A stretch of 64,000 nucleotides of DNA from Microglena sp. YARC (GCA_022414725.1 CM039462.1:92230261-92294260), one strand, 5' to 3'; shown: positions 21,771-33,473, counted from the stretch's first letter. Numbers and translations are program-made. The notes: generated by a model not told the origin, from the sequence alone.

Positions 21771-22126
21771 TTATAATGTAAACAGATGTCCTAATACCCG
21801 TTCGCTCCCCACTATTTTTCTCGTCATGGGCCCATCATAAGAGCGTTCTATCACAATAACACTGCTGTTCCTCGGGTACCCTTCACTTGCAAGTGAAGTA
21901 CAACTCCCCTCACGTTTTAATCCTTGTGAAGTCCCAGACAGTGTCCCAATCAGCAAGTGCGTATCAATGGAGCCAGGCTCAGCAGCGATGCGCTCAGTAT
22001 GCAAACTTTCCAGATCTCTTGTGCCTCCAGAGGACAGGGACATGCCAGGTCCGAAGATGAGCATGGTCCCTCATTGCCAGATCACTCCATTAGCCCAGCT
22101 GTCGGCTGACGTTGTAAGGGTGCGGC
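21771..22126 (-). CDS. Terminal exon of an unrecognised gene, with in-frame TGA
   Basis: After a CTCCGCAG acceptor the exon reads (x)RTLTTSADSWANGVIWQ. It then meets TGA at 22073-22071 and continues in the same frame for 97 codons starting GTMLIFGPGMS, with IVGSERVLGHLFTL before the final stop. Decayed copies of its acceptor end lie upstream at about 22276-22330 (TLTTAADSFANGVIW) and 22635-22660, the arrangement seen around real exons elsewhere here. The protein family is unknown. The internal TGA may be a mutation, a sequence error or recoding. Confidence 0.4.
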
Positions 22127-22134
22127 CTGCGGAG

Positions 22135-22830
22135 ACGTAGTCATGTACGTTTTACACAATAAGCCCCAGATCAGTAATCTAGAGTTGGAAAGGCTAAAGG
22201 GGCCTGCCCTACCTCAAACAATAAAAATTAACTGCAGATTGAGGGGCTAGTAGCAAAACACCACCACCACCACCAGATCACTCCATTAGCGAAGCTGTCG
22301 GCTGCTGTTGTGAGGGTGGGGCCTGCAAGGCGGGATGCGACATGCATTACATTACGTGCTTCTTTTTTGAACTTCCTTTCCTGTTTTTAAGGTTGGACAA
22401 GTCCCTTTATTTATTTGGCTACCCCTGGACTGTAAAAGATTGAAATACATACATTATATTACGTTGTCTTAGGCATACCATAGTTGAAGCAAGACAAGCC
22501 CTCTCCACAACACCCGGGGGATCTTCCAACCAGATACTCCAGAGCAAAGGGTACAAGCAATAAAGCAATGAAGTCATGCACGTCAGACTCAATAAGCCCC
22601 CCCGCCTGGTAATCTAGAGTTGAAAAAGCAGTAGGGATGTTGTAAGGGTGCGGCCTGCGGGGATGCATTCATGTATGTCAGACTCAATACCCCCCCCCCC
22701 CCCCCCCCCCCCCACCCGGTAATCTAGAGTTGGAAAGGCTATAGTGACCTGCCCAATCTCAAACGATCAAAATAATCTGCAGATTACCACAAGGTGCAAG
22801 TAGAAGAACTAAAACACCACCAACAACAAC
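22135..22830. repeat. Dispersed repeat with GGTAATCT ends
   Basis: Three related segments (about 22150-22260, 22600-22640, 22715-22800) share GTAATCTAGAGTTGGAAAGG and, when complete, end CTGCAGATTACC. This gives 8-bp inverted ends. A fourth copy is at 24055-24140. Two copies are preceded by C homopolymers (22687-22712 and about 24040). Confidence 0.65.
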
Positions 22831-22855
22831 ACTACCAACGCCAAAGTTGCTCCCC

Positions 22856-23880
22856 ATTACATTACATTACATTACATTACATGTTAAAGTCTACTTGACA
22901 CCGCGAGGGTGTATGAGACTCTGTGCTTTAAACAAAAAGAAAAAGCACCCACAAAGCAAAAAACCCCATTACATCAGGGGTGTGTCGAGGACAAACAAAC
23001 CAAACTCCCAACCACCGTTTTGGTGGCGTAGGTATTAAACCCCTTAGAGCAGGACCCAGATCTCAACCACTTACAGTGGCGGAGGTAAGAAGCTAACAAA
23101 TGAGAAGTCTCAAGAAGAAAAAAAAGGGATAATAAATTACGGTGCCACTAAGCAGTCCAGGGCTTCCTATCTTGCTCTTCTACAAGTAGAAAGATAGTCG
23201 GCTAGGTTGCTCCAAAAAGACTTAGTGCCATTTCCATTCATAAAGGTTCTGAATGTGGAATCGCAGAATTCCACATTCCATACGGTTAAGTCGGTATCCT
23301 CATGGACATGCCTATAAATATCTGTAAACAGATTCTGGTAGCGGAGGCGAATATCATTATAAAAAGGGCACTCAAACATATGCATTTCATCCTCAGTTTT
23401 TTGGAACCCACACATTTGACAGTGTCTCATTGAGCGAGGGATGTGTGCTCTATCCACCACCCTCATTCTTTCTGTGTTCAGCCAATGGGAACCCATTCTA
23501 AACTGTGCTATAGAACGAATCTGATCCTGCTTATGTAAGGCGGATGTAAAGGGAATCAAGCCATTCTCATCATTGCTGTTGGCTGCGAACCATTTTTGGT
23601 ATCGGAGGCGTTTAAAGCCAACCCTTCTCTCATCAGGGATGTCTCTAACTGCATTGGTGTCACTTGGGTACTTAAACCTCCATGACTCAAAAACTTCAGA
23701 CATAATACCTTCGACATCGACAGCCTCCAAAATGTTGATGTTTTTACTGGATCCTAGCTTGTGGAGAGCACAACGCAAGTCATGAACCCAGCCAGTGTTG
23801 GAGTCAAAAGATTCCTCAAGAGCCATTCTAATGAGATCCTCAGGTTCTTTATGTATGGTCTTGTTCCAGAAGCGCAAAGC
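22856..23880 (-). mobile_element. LINE fragment, 3' portion (best coding copy)
   Basis: The minus strand keeps an open frame of 236 codons (23877-23167). It is the C-terminal part of a non-LTR retrotransposon polyprotein, starting near ALRFWNK and ending in a zinc knuckle CQMCGFQKTEDEMHMFEC (C-x2-C-x9-H-x3-C) plus about 60 residues. The 3' UTR runs to an (ATTAC)n tail (TGTAA in element sense) at 22856-22880. It is 5' truncated at about 23880, where a SINE-like repeat begins. The RT active site is absent, so it cannot move itself. Confidence 0.85.
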
Positions 23881-23924
23881 CCCATGTAAGTTGTACTTGA
23901 TTAACCCCCGCCATAGGCGGTTGG

Positions 23925-23990
23925 CCCCAGTGCAAGCGAACGGGCTGGCCCCCTCAACCTCATGCTTTGTCAGAAGGCGTAATATTTAAT
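23925..23990 (+). repeat. SINE-like dispersed repeat (CAAGCAAACGGGC family)
   Basis: GGTTGGCCCCAGTGCAAGCG, then GGGCTGGCCCCCTCAACC and a degenerate hairpin. It abuts the 5' truncation point of the LINE fragment. Confidence 0.7.
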
Positions 23991-24177
23991 AATGTTACTC
24001 TTATCCAGGCTCTTATTTCTATATTTTATTTTGTTTCGCCCCCCCCCCCCCCCTGGTAATCTAGAGTTGGAAATGCTTTGGGATAGGGACTGACCCAACC
24101 TTTAACAATCAAAATTATTAAATGAACTGAAGATTACCACAAGGAGCTAGTAGCAACCACCACCCCCAAAACCACTG

Positions 24178-24360
24178 TTTCCTTTTTGAGCTACACGTAG
24201 CAGCTTCTAGGCAGCTCCCTTCCCCTGTCCTTGGACCAAACCTGAAGCTAACTAATGCAAATGAAATCTGGCATAGCAGGCAATCCAATGCAACTGAAAT
24301 GTATGGAACTCACCCAGTGGCTGGCTAATGGAGGTGGCTGGAAGCTGCCATACGCAGCCC
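24178..24360. mobile_element. Probable MITE-like family 1, diverged
   Basis: The left end GTAGCAGCTTCTAGGCAGCTCC-like sequence is clear. The right end (GGTGGCTGGAAGCTGCCATA) is weak. Confidence 0.45.
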
Positions 24361-24437
24361 ACAAATGAAACAGTGACCGAAACTGCTTCCCAGTGTACCT
24401 GATGATGTGTCGGTGACATGGAATGCATGTTCAAGTT

Positions 24438-24505
<68 letters not shown>
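24438..24505. repeat. (TC)n microsatellite
   Basis: A pure CT tract of about 68 bp. Confidence 0.97.
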
Positions 24506-24507
<2 letters not shown>

Positions 24508-24564
24508 ACCCCCACATCCATCAATCCATCCACTGACTAACTGGCTAAATCCAATCAATGGGCA

Positions 24565-24625
24565 CACCTTCAAATAGCGTTCCTCTTCACCACAAGTGAC
24601 AAGCAGGACATCAGGGACAACAGCT
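24565..24625 (-). repeat. Echo of the 3' end of exon 24695-24950
   Basis: Minus-strand copy of the exon end coding PxVVPxVLLVTCxEEExYLK and its GTG donor, about 125 bp downstream of the original in gene sense. Confidence 0.85.
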
Positions 24626-24694
24626 GGGCCACCCACCTTCCTACCTACCCACCCACCCACCGACTAACTGGCTAAATCAAATTTACGGACGCAC

Positions 24695-24950
24695 CTTCAA
24701 ATAGCTTTCCTCTTCATCACAAGTGACAAGCAGGACATTAGGGACAACGGCTGGGTCTTCCAGCAAGCTTGTGCTTGTCTGGGCACACAAAGCTCTGATT
24801 GCTTTGTACAACGCAGCCGGCAGTACCCTCTCCCCGATGTCAAGGTAGCCTGTACTGCCGCCCACAAGCAGAAGTACAGAGGCCTTTTGAGTAAGCTGGC
24901 TCAGGTGAATCATCTGAGGAGTCCCCTTCTGTAGGGGCTGGCTTGCAGAT
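24695..24950 (-). CDS. Exon of an unrecognised gene
   Basis: Open minus-strand segment containing ASVLLLVGGSTGYLDIGERV and, at its end, VPNVLLVTCDEEESYLK followed by a GTGCGT donor. The composition is clearly coding. It has one donor-end echo downstream (24565-24625), as in the recognised genes. The acceptor is uncertain because the neighbouring frame upstream (SCFVPVRPEEEPCVQICKP) also looks coding, which would need a frameshift or a separate exon. It could belong with the terminal exon at 21771-22126, but no junction proves it. Confidence 0.45.
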
Positions 24951-25439
24951 CTGAACACAGGGCTCTTCCTCAGGCCGCACAGGGACAAAGCAAGAAGCAT
25001 ATCGTGACAGCCGTTCCATGTACCCCCAGGGGCGGGCAAAATGATTGTTAGCTGCTACAAGGTGTTTGGCGTGACATGCAAGGTGTTTGGTGGCACAAGC
25101 AAAGTGTGACATGCAAGGTGTTTGGTAGCACATGCAAATTGTGACATGCAAGGTGTCAGTCGGATTCAATGCACACCTAATGGTTCCTCTCAGGGTTTCC
25201 TGATTTCCAATTTTAGCTTTGGCTAAAACTTGAAATAAAACACGAAGTACAAGCAAAGTACATAGTGGCCGGTGGCTCCGTATTCCCCTCATCTGTTTGC
25301 ACATACCAACTATCATAACCCTCGCACCCACCCAGGCACCCAACCACCAATTGAATAATACTAAGGGTAAATTAATTTAAAACCTAGAATACTCAAACTT
25401 GAACAAACACCTGTAATGTAAAAAGGTAGCAGATTCCAG

Positions 25440-25638
25440 CGTTTTTCTTTCCAGCTACGAGCAGCAGCTTCTAGGCAGCTCCTCTGACTGGCTATTCAGC
25501 CAAACTAAGCGCAGCATCGAGCACCTTGAAGCTGACATAACCAGCTTTCCAGACCTGCTGAAATAGATGTGTAGCCAAGTGGTCGCCTCAGGTGAGGGAG
25601 CTGCCTAGAAGCTGCTACGAAAGACCGAAAAGAAAAAC
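25440..25638. mobile_element. MITE-like element, family 1
   Basis: About 200 bp with inverted ends. The left has GCTACGAGCAGCAGCTTCTA and GGCAGCTCC. The right has GGGAGCTGCCTAGAAGCTGC, then ACCGAAAAGAAAAAC. Confidence 0.72.
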
Positions 25639-25779
25639 CCTGCCCTGGCGGATTCAGGCCTCTGCCTTAGCCTCTTTTCATGGCCCTCATCACTTGTATA
25701 GCTATATTCAGACAGCAAAAACAACGCAGCCAATATGTATGAAAGAGCTGTCCTAAAGTTCTTAACTATACATCAGCAA

Positions 25780-26745
25780 CGCACGGGCTTACCCGTAGAC
25801 AGCAAAGGAGGATCAGGGCACCATGGAAATATCAACAACACTCTAGTTCACCAGTAGACCGCATAGGATGATCATCCACGCACAAGCTCAGCAGTAGACA
25901 GCGTAGGAGGATCAGGATAGAATATGATGATCATAAACGCACAGGCTCAGCAGTAGACAGAATGGGAGCATCAGGATAGAATAGGATGATCAGCAACACT
26001 CTAGTCCACCAGTTGACAGCATAGGAGCATCAGGATAGAATAGGATGATCAGCAACACTCTAGTCCACCAGTTGACAGCATAGGAGCATCAGGATAGAAT
26101 AGGATGATCAGCAACACTCTAGTCCACCAGTTGACAGCATAGGAGCATCAGGATAGAATAGGATGATCAGCAACACTCTAGTCCACCAATTGACAGCATA
26201 GGAGCATCAGGATAGAATAGGATGATCAGCAACACTCTAGTCCACCAGTTGACAGCATAGGAGCATCAGGATAGAATAGGATGATCAGGAACACTCTAGT
26301 CCACCAATTGACAGCATAGGAGCATCAGGATAGAATAGGATGATCAGCAACACTCTAGTCCACCAGTTGACAGCATAGGAGCATCAGGATAGAATAGGAT
26401 GATCAGCAACACTCTAGTCCACCAGTTGACAGCATAGGAGCATCAGGATAGAATAGGATGATCATCAACACTCTAGTCCACCAGTTGACAGCATAGGAGC
26501 ATCAGGATAGAATAGGATGATCAGCAACACTCTAGTTCACCAGTTGACAGCATAGGAGCATCAGGATAGAATAGGATGATCAGCAACACTCTAGTTCACC
26601 CGTAGACAGCATAGGAGCATCAGGATAGAATAGGATGATCAGGAACACTCTAGTCCACCAGTTGACAGCATAGGAGGCTCAGGATATAATATGATGATCA
26701 TAAACGCATAGGCTCACCAGTAGACAGCATAGGAAGATCAGCAGG
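25780..26745. repeat. 59-bp satellite
   Basis: About 14 units of 59 bp (core GATCAGCAACACTCTAGTCC and TTGACAGCATAGGAGCATC), highly uniform in the middle and diverged at the left edge. On the minus strand the edge units read TACTGGTGAAC, which resembles a donor, so the array could be an exon echo of an unidentified gene. Confidence 0.93.
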
Positions 26746-26762
26746 TATACCCAGCCCAACGC

Positions 26763-26872
26763 CACTACATTACATTACATTACATTACATTACATTACAT
26801 TACACCACATTACATTACATTACATTACATTACATTACATTACATTACATTACATTACATTACATTTCAACA
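26763..26872. repeat. (ATTAC)n microsatellite
   Basis: About 21 pentamers with one variant. It directly precedes the plus-strand LINE fragment but is in the orientation of a minus-strand LINE tail. Confidence 0.95.
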
Positions 26873-26875
26873 AAC

Positions 26876-28350
26876 AATTCTGTGATGAGGCCCGCATGGA
26901 TCCTGATTACAAATTTGTCTATGATGGAGCACAACTTTCTACAAAGTTATCTTTTATCTACTTGGGATCCCTCTTTGTGGATGGTGACTCAAGCAATCGT
27001 GCAAAAGCTGCTTTTTCTAGGATGCTCACTAAGGCCCAAAAGGCACACCACATGCTTCGTAGGCGATGCCATACTATGGAGATATACAATATTGATATTC
27101 TCACCCACCTGTTTGATTCTCTTGTACAACCTATCCTGAATTTTGGCTGTGAGGTGTGGGCTCCTTCTATTCTGAACAACACACTTATCTCAAATGACCA
27201 TGCTTGTGAGAAATGGCATAGAGGTATACTTAAACAAATGTTGGGTGTTTGCCAATCTACTACATCTAATATTATCATGGAAGAGCTGGGTAGAACCCCG
27301 TTGTGTTTTTGCTTGGCTTAAACAAGCTTTGCGCTTCTGGAACAAGACCATACATAAAGAACCTGAGGATCTCATTAGAATGGCTCTTGAGGAATCTTTT
27401 GACTCCAACACTGGCTGGGTTCATGACTTGCGTTGTGCTCTCCACAAGCTAGGATCCAGTAAAAACATCAACATTTTGGAGGCTGTCGATGTCGAAGGTA
27501 ATTATGTCTGAAGTTTTTGAGTCATGGAGGTTTAAGTACCCAAGTGACACCAATGCAGTTAGAGACATCCCTGATGAGAGAAGGGTTGGCTTTAAACGCC
27601 TCCGATACCAAAAATGGTTCGCAGCCAACAGCAATGATGAGAATGGCTTGATTCCCTTTACATCCGCCTTACATAAGCAGGATCAGATTCGTTCTATAGC
27701 ACAGTTTAGAATGGGTTCCCATTGGCTGAACACAGAAAAGAATGAGGGTGGTGGATAGAGCACACATCCCTCGCTCAATGAGACACTGTCAAATGTGTGG
27801 GTTCCAAAAAACTGAGGATGAAATGCATATGTTTGAGTGCCCTTTTTATAATGATATTCGCCTCCGCTACCAGAATCTGTTTACAGATATTTATAGGCAT
27901 GTCCATGAGGATACCGACTTAACCGTATGGAATGTGGAATTCTGCGATTCCACATTCAGAACCTTTATGAATGGAAATGGCACTAAGTCTTTTTGGAGCA
28001 ACCTAGCCGACTATCTTTCTACTTGTAGAAGAGCAAGACAGGAAGCCCTGGACTGCTTAGTGGCACCGTAATTTATTATCCCTTTTTTTTCTTCTTGAGA
28101 CTTCTCATTTGTTAGCTTCTTACCTCCGCCACTGTAAGTGGTTGAGATCTGGGTCCTGCTCTAAGGGGTTTAATACCTACGCCACCAAAACGGTGGTTGG
28201 GAGTTTGGTTTGTTTGTCCTCGACACACCCCTGATGTAATGGGGTTTTTTGCTTTGTGGGTGCTTTTTCTTTTTGTTTAAAGCACAGAGTCTCATACACC
28301 CTCGCGGTGTCAAGTAGACTTTAACATGTAATGTAATGTAATGTAATGTA
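26876..28350 (+). mobile_element. LINE fragment, longest copy, frameshifted
   Basis: Encodes the post-RT and zinc-knuckle part of the same LINE as 22856-23880, extended upstream by about 140 codons (FIYLGSLFVDGDSSNRAKAA and onward). The reading frame breaks near 27300, 27500 and 27740, whereas the minus-strand copy is intact over the shared part. The 3' UTR ends in (TGTAA)n at about 28325-28355. Near-identity of the two UTRs points to recent insertion. Confidence 0.85.
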
Positions 28351-28452
28351 ATGTAATTACATTACATTACATTACATTACATTACATTACATTACATTAC
28401 ATTACATTACATTACATTACATTACATTACATTACATTACATTACATTACAT
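28325..28452. repeat. (TGTAA)n meeting (ATTAC)n, LINE tails back to back
   Basis: A short (ATGTA)n run switches to a long (ATTAC)n run at about 28357. This is the junction of a plus-strand and a minus-strand LINE tail and forms a palindromic centre. Confidence 0.9.
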
Positions 28453-29021
28453 GTTAATTAGTCTACTTGACACCGCGAGGGTGTATGAGACTCTGTGCTT
28501 TAAACAAAAAGAAAAAGCTCCCACAAAGCAAAAATCCCCATTACATCAGGGGTGTGTCGAGGACTAACAAACCAAACTCTCAACCACCGTTTTGGTGGCG
28601 TAGGTATTAAACCCCCTAGAGCAGGACCCAGATCTCAACCCCTTACAGTGGCGGAGGTAAGAAGCTAACAAATGAGAAGTCACAAGAAGAAAAAAAGGGA
28701 TAATAAATTACGGTGCCACTAAGCAGTCCAGGGCTTCCTGTCTTGCTCTTCTACAAGTAGAAAGATAGTCGGCTAGGTTGCTCCAAAAAGACTTAGTGCC
28801 ATTTCCATTCATAAAGGTTCTGAATGTGGAATCGCAGAATTCCACATTCCATACGGTTAAGTCGGTATCCTCATGGACATGCCTATAAATATCTGTAAAC
28901 AGCTTCTGGTAGCGAAGGCGAATATCATTATAAAAAGGGCACTCAAACATATGCATTTCATCCTCAGGTTTTTGGAACCCACACATTTGACAGTGTCTCA
29001 TTGAGCGAGGGATGTGTGCTC
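28453..29021 (-). mobile_element. LINE fragment, short 3' copy
   Basis: The 3' UTR and last 97 codons, with the zinc knuckle (CQMCGFQKPEDEMHMFEC), of the same LINE. It is truncated 5' at about 29021, just upstream of the knuckle. It faces the 26876-28350 copy tail to tail. Confidence 0.85.
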
Positions 29022-29400
29022 TGCTCTGCCACTGAGCATTGGATGGACAGCCCTAGCTAACTCAAACAAGACCAGAGGAACAGAAACACCCATTTCAGGT
29101 GGTTGGCCCCAGTGCGAGCAAACGGGCTGTCCCCCTGAGCCTCAAGCCTCGAAATTAGGCATACCGGTACTATCGATTTATTTACACCCATTTCAAATCT
29201 CCAGCAATGGGAGATGCTGGAGGGCTCCTAGCCTAGGGTTAAAACCCAAGGGAAGGCCATGTGTCTATCTGAGGGTTGTAGGGTACAGCTGGACTGGCTG
29301 GTCCCGCTTTTTCAGCAATGAGGTAGGATTGGGTAGAATTGCGACGGGGTATCTTAAGCTGGAGTTAAATTGTCAGCCTGAAAACGGCACAGATAGTGCA

Positions 29401-29495
29401 ATATGAAATGTGATTCAAGCCTGGGTACAGATTTGCAATGCTCCTACAGACTGTAGAGGCATTGCAAAAATTGTACCCAGGCTTGAAGCTCATAT
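29401..29495. other. Long perfect-type hairpin upstream of RPL39
   Basis: Arms 29414-29441 and 29459-29487 are inverted copies (TTCAAGCCTGGGTACA against TGTACCCAGGCTTGAA, then TTGCAATGC against GCATTGCAA). The 17-nt loop can itself pair CTACAG with CTGTAG. Outer ATATGA/TCATAT also pairs. It resembles a small-RNA precursor or a very short foldback element. Confidence 0.6.
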
Positions 29496-29808
29496 TCCTG
29501 CGCTTTAACCCACATGCCTACTTAGTTGACGGCGACGGCGTCCCAGGGATTAGCAGCCCTTCAGGGGGTTTGCATCGCTTCAGGGTTTGTTTGCAGGGCA
29601 AAACGATGCCGAGAAGTGTTCAAACACAGAAGACCACATCTGTCGGAATGTCGGGTGACACGTCGAACTGACAAAAGCTTTGAGTGGCGTTCCCTCAGGT
29701 GGCGTGGCATGGAGGGTGTACTGCCTGGGGTAGTATTGCCCCCTGGGGGCAATTGGAATTTTCACCCGCTGACGACCGGAATCGGTCTCTTAGAGTTACT
29801 CTGCAACC

Positions 29809-30124
29809 ATGCCTTCTCAGAAAACCTTCAGGGTCAAGAAGATCCTGGTGCGCATTGTTGCCGCCTGCCGCCTAGAGTCCCGTAGCACTCCCCCCTAAAT
29901 TCTGACGAGCCTCCTTTTCGCAGGCCAAGAAGGCCAGGCAGAACCGCCCCATCCCTCACTGGATCCGTTTCAGGACCGACAACAAGATTAGGTGCGTGCT
30001 TGGGCCTGATTCCGTGTTAGCGGCTCGATCCTGCATTTGCAGCTTTTGACACCATTGCACTTTTCGCTGCGACAGGTACAACGCCAAGCGCCGACACTGG
30101 AGGCGCACCAAGTTGGGAATCTAA
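29809..30124 (+). CDS. RPL39: 60S ribosomal protein L39 (eL39), three exons
   Basis: Exons 29809-29847, 29924-29991 and 30076-30124 join to 156 nt, coding exactly 51 residues plus TAA, the canonical eL39 length. The protein begins [13 protein letters not shown], continues [20 protein letters not shown] and ends [11 protein letters not shown], matching the family along its whole length. Introns are 76 and 84 bp, with GTGCGC/CAG and GTGCGT/CAG borders. They are short and free of repeats, unlike those of the larger genes here. eL39 is a small basic protein lining the peptide exit tunnel of the cytosolic large subunit. The start is fixed by the conserved N-terminus. Confidence 0.97.
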
Positions 30125-31085
30125 TCTACTGGATGTCCATCTGTCTTGAAATTGCCTCGGCAACTGGTGTAACATTCACTTAGCTGCCAACTTGTTTCTT
30201 TTGCCTCCCCGTCCGAATGGATCAAGTCCCTCTCGAAGCACACCAGCAGTTAGGCTACAGGTTTAGTCACACTGTCCGGCAGGCTAATGCATTCATGGGG
30301 GAGAAGGAGAAGCATGTCAGCCACCAACTCAACCAGGCTCACAGTATGACCAGCCCTGCAGCAAAATTACACAAGTCTTTCTCATTCTCTTCAAAGCTCT
30401 ATAAGTAGATCCCCAAACACCGCACTCCTAGGACACTCCCTTTTTCCTCGCCCTTCACTCCACTCTGGGGACAACTGGGTAGGTTTCTACACATGTCCCA
30501 TCACTGTGTCATGCTGAACCCGCCAGCACAACATGATGCATGCCCTAGCATCAAGTTTTCACAGGATCATGGGTGACACCATGTACCTCTGGTTCCTTTA
30601 CAAGAAGAGGTGAGCTTGGCTGTGCCTGTGTGCTTCTAGATGTTCTCCCATACTATCATCAACCATTCCCTTGCAACACAAGTGCACAACCTTTTGTACC
30701 ATTCTCATAAGCCTGTCACTCAGAAAATAAGGCTTGGCCTGCAGTCCTGCACTCTCACTGTCTTGCAGCATAAGTGCCATGGTCCTTTGCTCTCATTTGC
30801 CTCATTGCATTGCAGCCTGTCTTGGCTTTTAGGCCTTTTTCATACCAAATTGTCATCATCTGATGTATGTCTATGAGGCAAGCAGTGCATGCAAGGCGGT
30901 ACTGCCAGTCCTTGAGAGGGCATGGGACAGCCATTTGTTTTGAGTTTGTTCTTTGAGCATTTCTGATAGCTGATTCTTCCCTGATTGCCCACGCAAGTTG
31001 GAATCCAACGAGTACTATAATTAGTTAGAGGGTAGCCAAACCCACTCTCAGTTGCATGCCAACCGCACATAAGCCTTCAAGGCAC
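30125..31085. other. Downstream flank of RPL39
   Basis: The 3' flank of RPL39 is followed by unique sequence. No coding exon or RNA gene was recognised. Confidence 0.5.
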
Positions 31086-31089
31086 TTGA

Positions 31090-33055
31090 AGCAAACTACC
31101 TAAGCCGTCCTTGTTGACAGTAGCGTTATCAAAATGCCTCATTGAATCAATTTTAGTCATCATCCATGAACAAACGCACAGCATACTGATTCAATGTAGA
31201 CGTGCACTTCTTGCCTTGTTGCTCATATGTCCTCTTGTTGGTGTTTTTGCTTAGGGATTTGCCCACCTCTGCTCTCACACTCCTATTAACCCTACCCGCA
31301 TCAGATATACGTGAACGCACTGCCCACCCTACCAAAGCAATCCAAGCATCCAATTGCCTAATGCATCCAGGTTTGTCCTGCTAAATCCTGTAGGTCCTCA
31401 CACAATAGCATCTGAATGTAGGAGGAAACTACGTAAGTAGTCCTTGTTGACAGAAGCATTATCAACATGCCTCATTACAGCACTGTTGGCCATCATCTAT
31501 TGCTCAGACATACAGCATACTGATTCGACATATGCGTGCACTTCTTGCCCTGTCGCACACATGTCCTCTTGTTGTTGACTGGCTGAGGGATTTGCCCTCC
31601 TCTGCTTTCACACTCCTAATAACCTTGCCCGAATCACGACAAGGCCAACCCACCCTTGCCGACATCAGATATAAGTGATTGCGCTGCCCATACCACCACA
31701 GTGATCCAGCATCCATGTGCCTAATACATCCATTGTTGTCCTGCCAAATCCTTTAGCTCCTCACATATAAGCTTCTGAACGCAGAAGGAAACTACCTCAG
31801 CAGTCCTTGTTGACATAAGCATTATCAATATGCCTCATTGAATCAGTGTTAGTTATCACCTGTGCCCAATCGTACTGTATACTGATTCAATGTAGACGTG
31901 CACTAATTGCCTTGTTGCTCACATGTTCTCTGGTTGTTGTTTGGCTCAGGGATTTGCCTGCCTGTGCTTTCACACTCATAATAACCTTGCCCAAATCAGG
32001 TCAAGGCCAACCCGCCCTTGCCCACATAAGATATAGGTGATTGCACTGCCCACGCCACCACGCCACCACAGCGATCCAGCATCCGAGTGCTTATTACATC
32101 CATTTTTGTCCTGCTAAATTCTCTAGCTCATCACACGTAAGCTTCTGAATGCAGAAGGAACCACCTTGGTTGTCCTTTTTGACATTATCAATATGCCTCA
32201 TTGAATCAATGTTAGTCATCATCCACGCCCAAACGCACTGCATACTGATTCAATGTAGGCGTGCACTTTTTGCCTTGTTGCTCACATTGCCTCTGGTTGT
32301 TGCTTGGCTCAGGGATTTGCCCACCTCTGCTTTCACACTCCTAATAACCTTGCCCACATCAGATATAGGTGATCGCACTGCCTACACCACCACAGCGATC
32401 CAGCATCCAAGTGCTTATTACATCAATTTGTGTCCTGCTAAATCCCCTAAATCTAATAGCTCCTCACGCAAAGCTTCTGAACGCATAAGGAACCTATCTA
32501 AGTAGTCCTTGTTGACATATGCAGTTTCATCATGCCTCATTAAAACACTGTTGGCCATCATCTGTGCCCAAACGTACTGCTTACTGATTCCATGTAGTCG
32601 TTCAATTCTTGCCTCGTTGCTTACATGTTCTCTGGTTGTTGCTTGACTGTGGGATTTTCCCACCTCTGCTTTCATACTCATAATATCCTTGCCCACATCA
32701 GAAATAGGTGATCGCACTGCCCACACCACCACAGCGATCCAGCATCCAAGTGCCTACTACATCCATTTTGTCCTGCTAAATCCCCTTGCTCCTCTCACAA
32801 AAGCCTCTGAAAGGAGAAGGGTCTACCCTAGCAGTCCTTCTTTGACAGAAGCATTATCAACATGCCTCATTTAATCACAGTTGGCCATCATCTGTACCCA
32901 AATGTACTGCAAACTGATTTGATTTATGCACTTCTTGCATTGTTGCATGCATGTCCTCTGGTTGATGCTTGGGTGAAGGGCCCACCTCTGCTTTCCCACT
33001 CCTAATAACCTTGCCTGAATCAGGTCAAGGCCAACCCAACCTGGTCTGAATTAGA
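31090..33055. repeat. About 350-bp tandem repeat, six diverged units
   Basis: Units starting near 31120, 31455, 31820, 32175, 32530 and 32860 share ATGCCTCATTGAATCA, GCCTTGTTGCTCACATGTCC, TTGGCTCAGGGATTTGCCCA and CACCACAGCGATCCAGCATC. Each has an acceptor-like TTGGCTCAG followed by an open run (DLPTSAFTLLITLPTS in one frame). Whether that is an exon echo cannot be told without the parent exon. Confidence 0.88.
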
Positions 33056-33061
33056 TATAAG

Positions 33062-33168
33062 TAGGGAACGGCATTGTGTTATCATGTCATCATATGATGC
33101 CGGCAGTCTGACTAGGCTAAAGTTACCGTTGATTTACAATATCATATGATGCGATTTGTGTGATAGTG
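33062..33168. mobile_element. MITE-like family 2, partial
   Basis: Starts TAGGGAACGGCATTGTGTTA and continues GATGCCGGCAGTCTGACTAG. The second end is missing. Confidence 0.65.
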
Positions 33169-33473
33169 CTCACACTGCCCACACCACCACAAGGATTTAC
33201 GCATACTATTGCTTTTCACTTATACATCCATTGTTGTCCTTCTAAATGCTCTAGCTCCTAACAAGCTTATAAACGCATACAGATAGTTCCATTCCACCCT
33301 CATCCATGTCTGCGATTGTTTTGCGGATATCCTTTGATGCCTTATGCGACTCATGACACATTTGCCATTCACCTCTTCTTGTCTTGATATGGCAAATTCT
33401 TTGTTTCCAAGTGTGCCATGTGTGATGAGTTTGATGGCAGAAGCAAGAGAAAAACCTTCTCAACCTCCACCAG

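Noticed and set aside
29526..29885. Plus-strand ORF of 119 residues before RPL39
   Set aside because: It overlaps the RPL39 start in another frame and shows no family resemblance. RPL39 exon 1 is certain.
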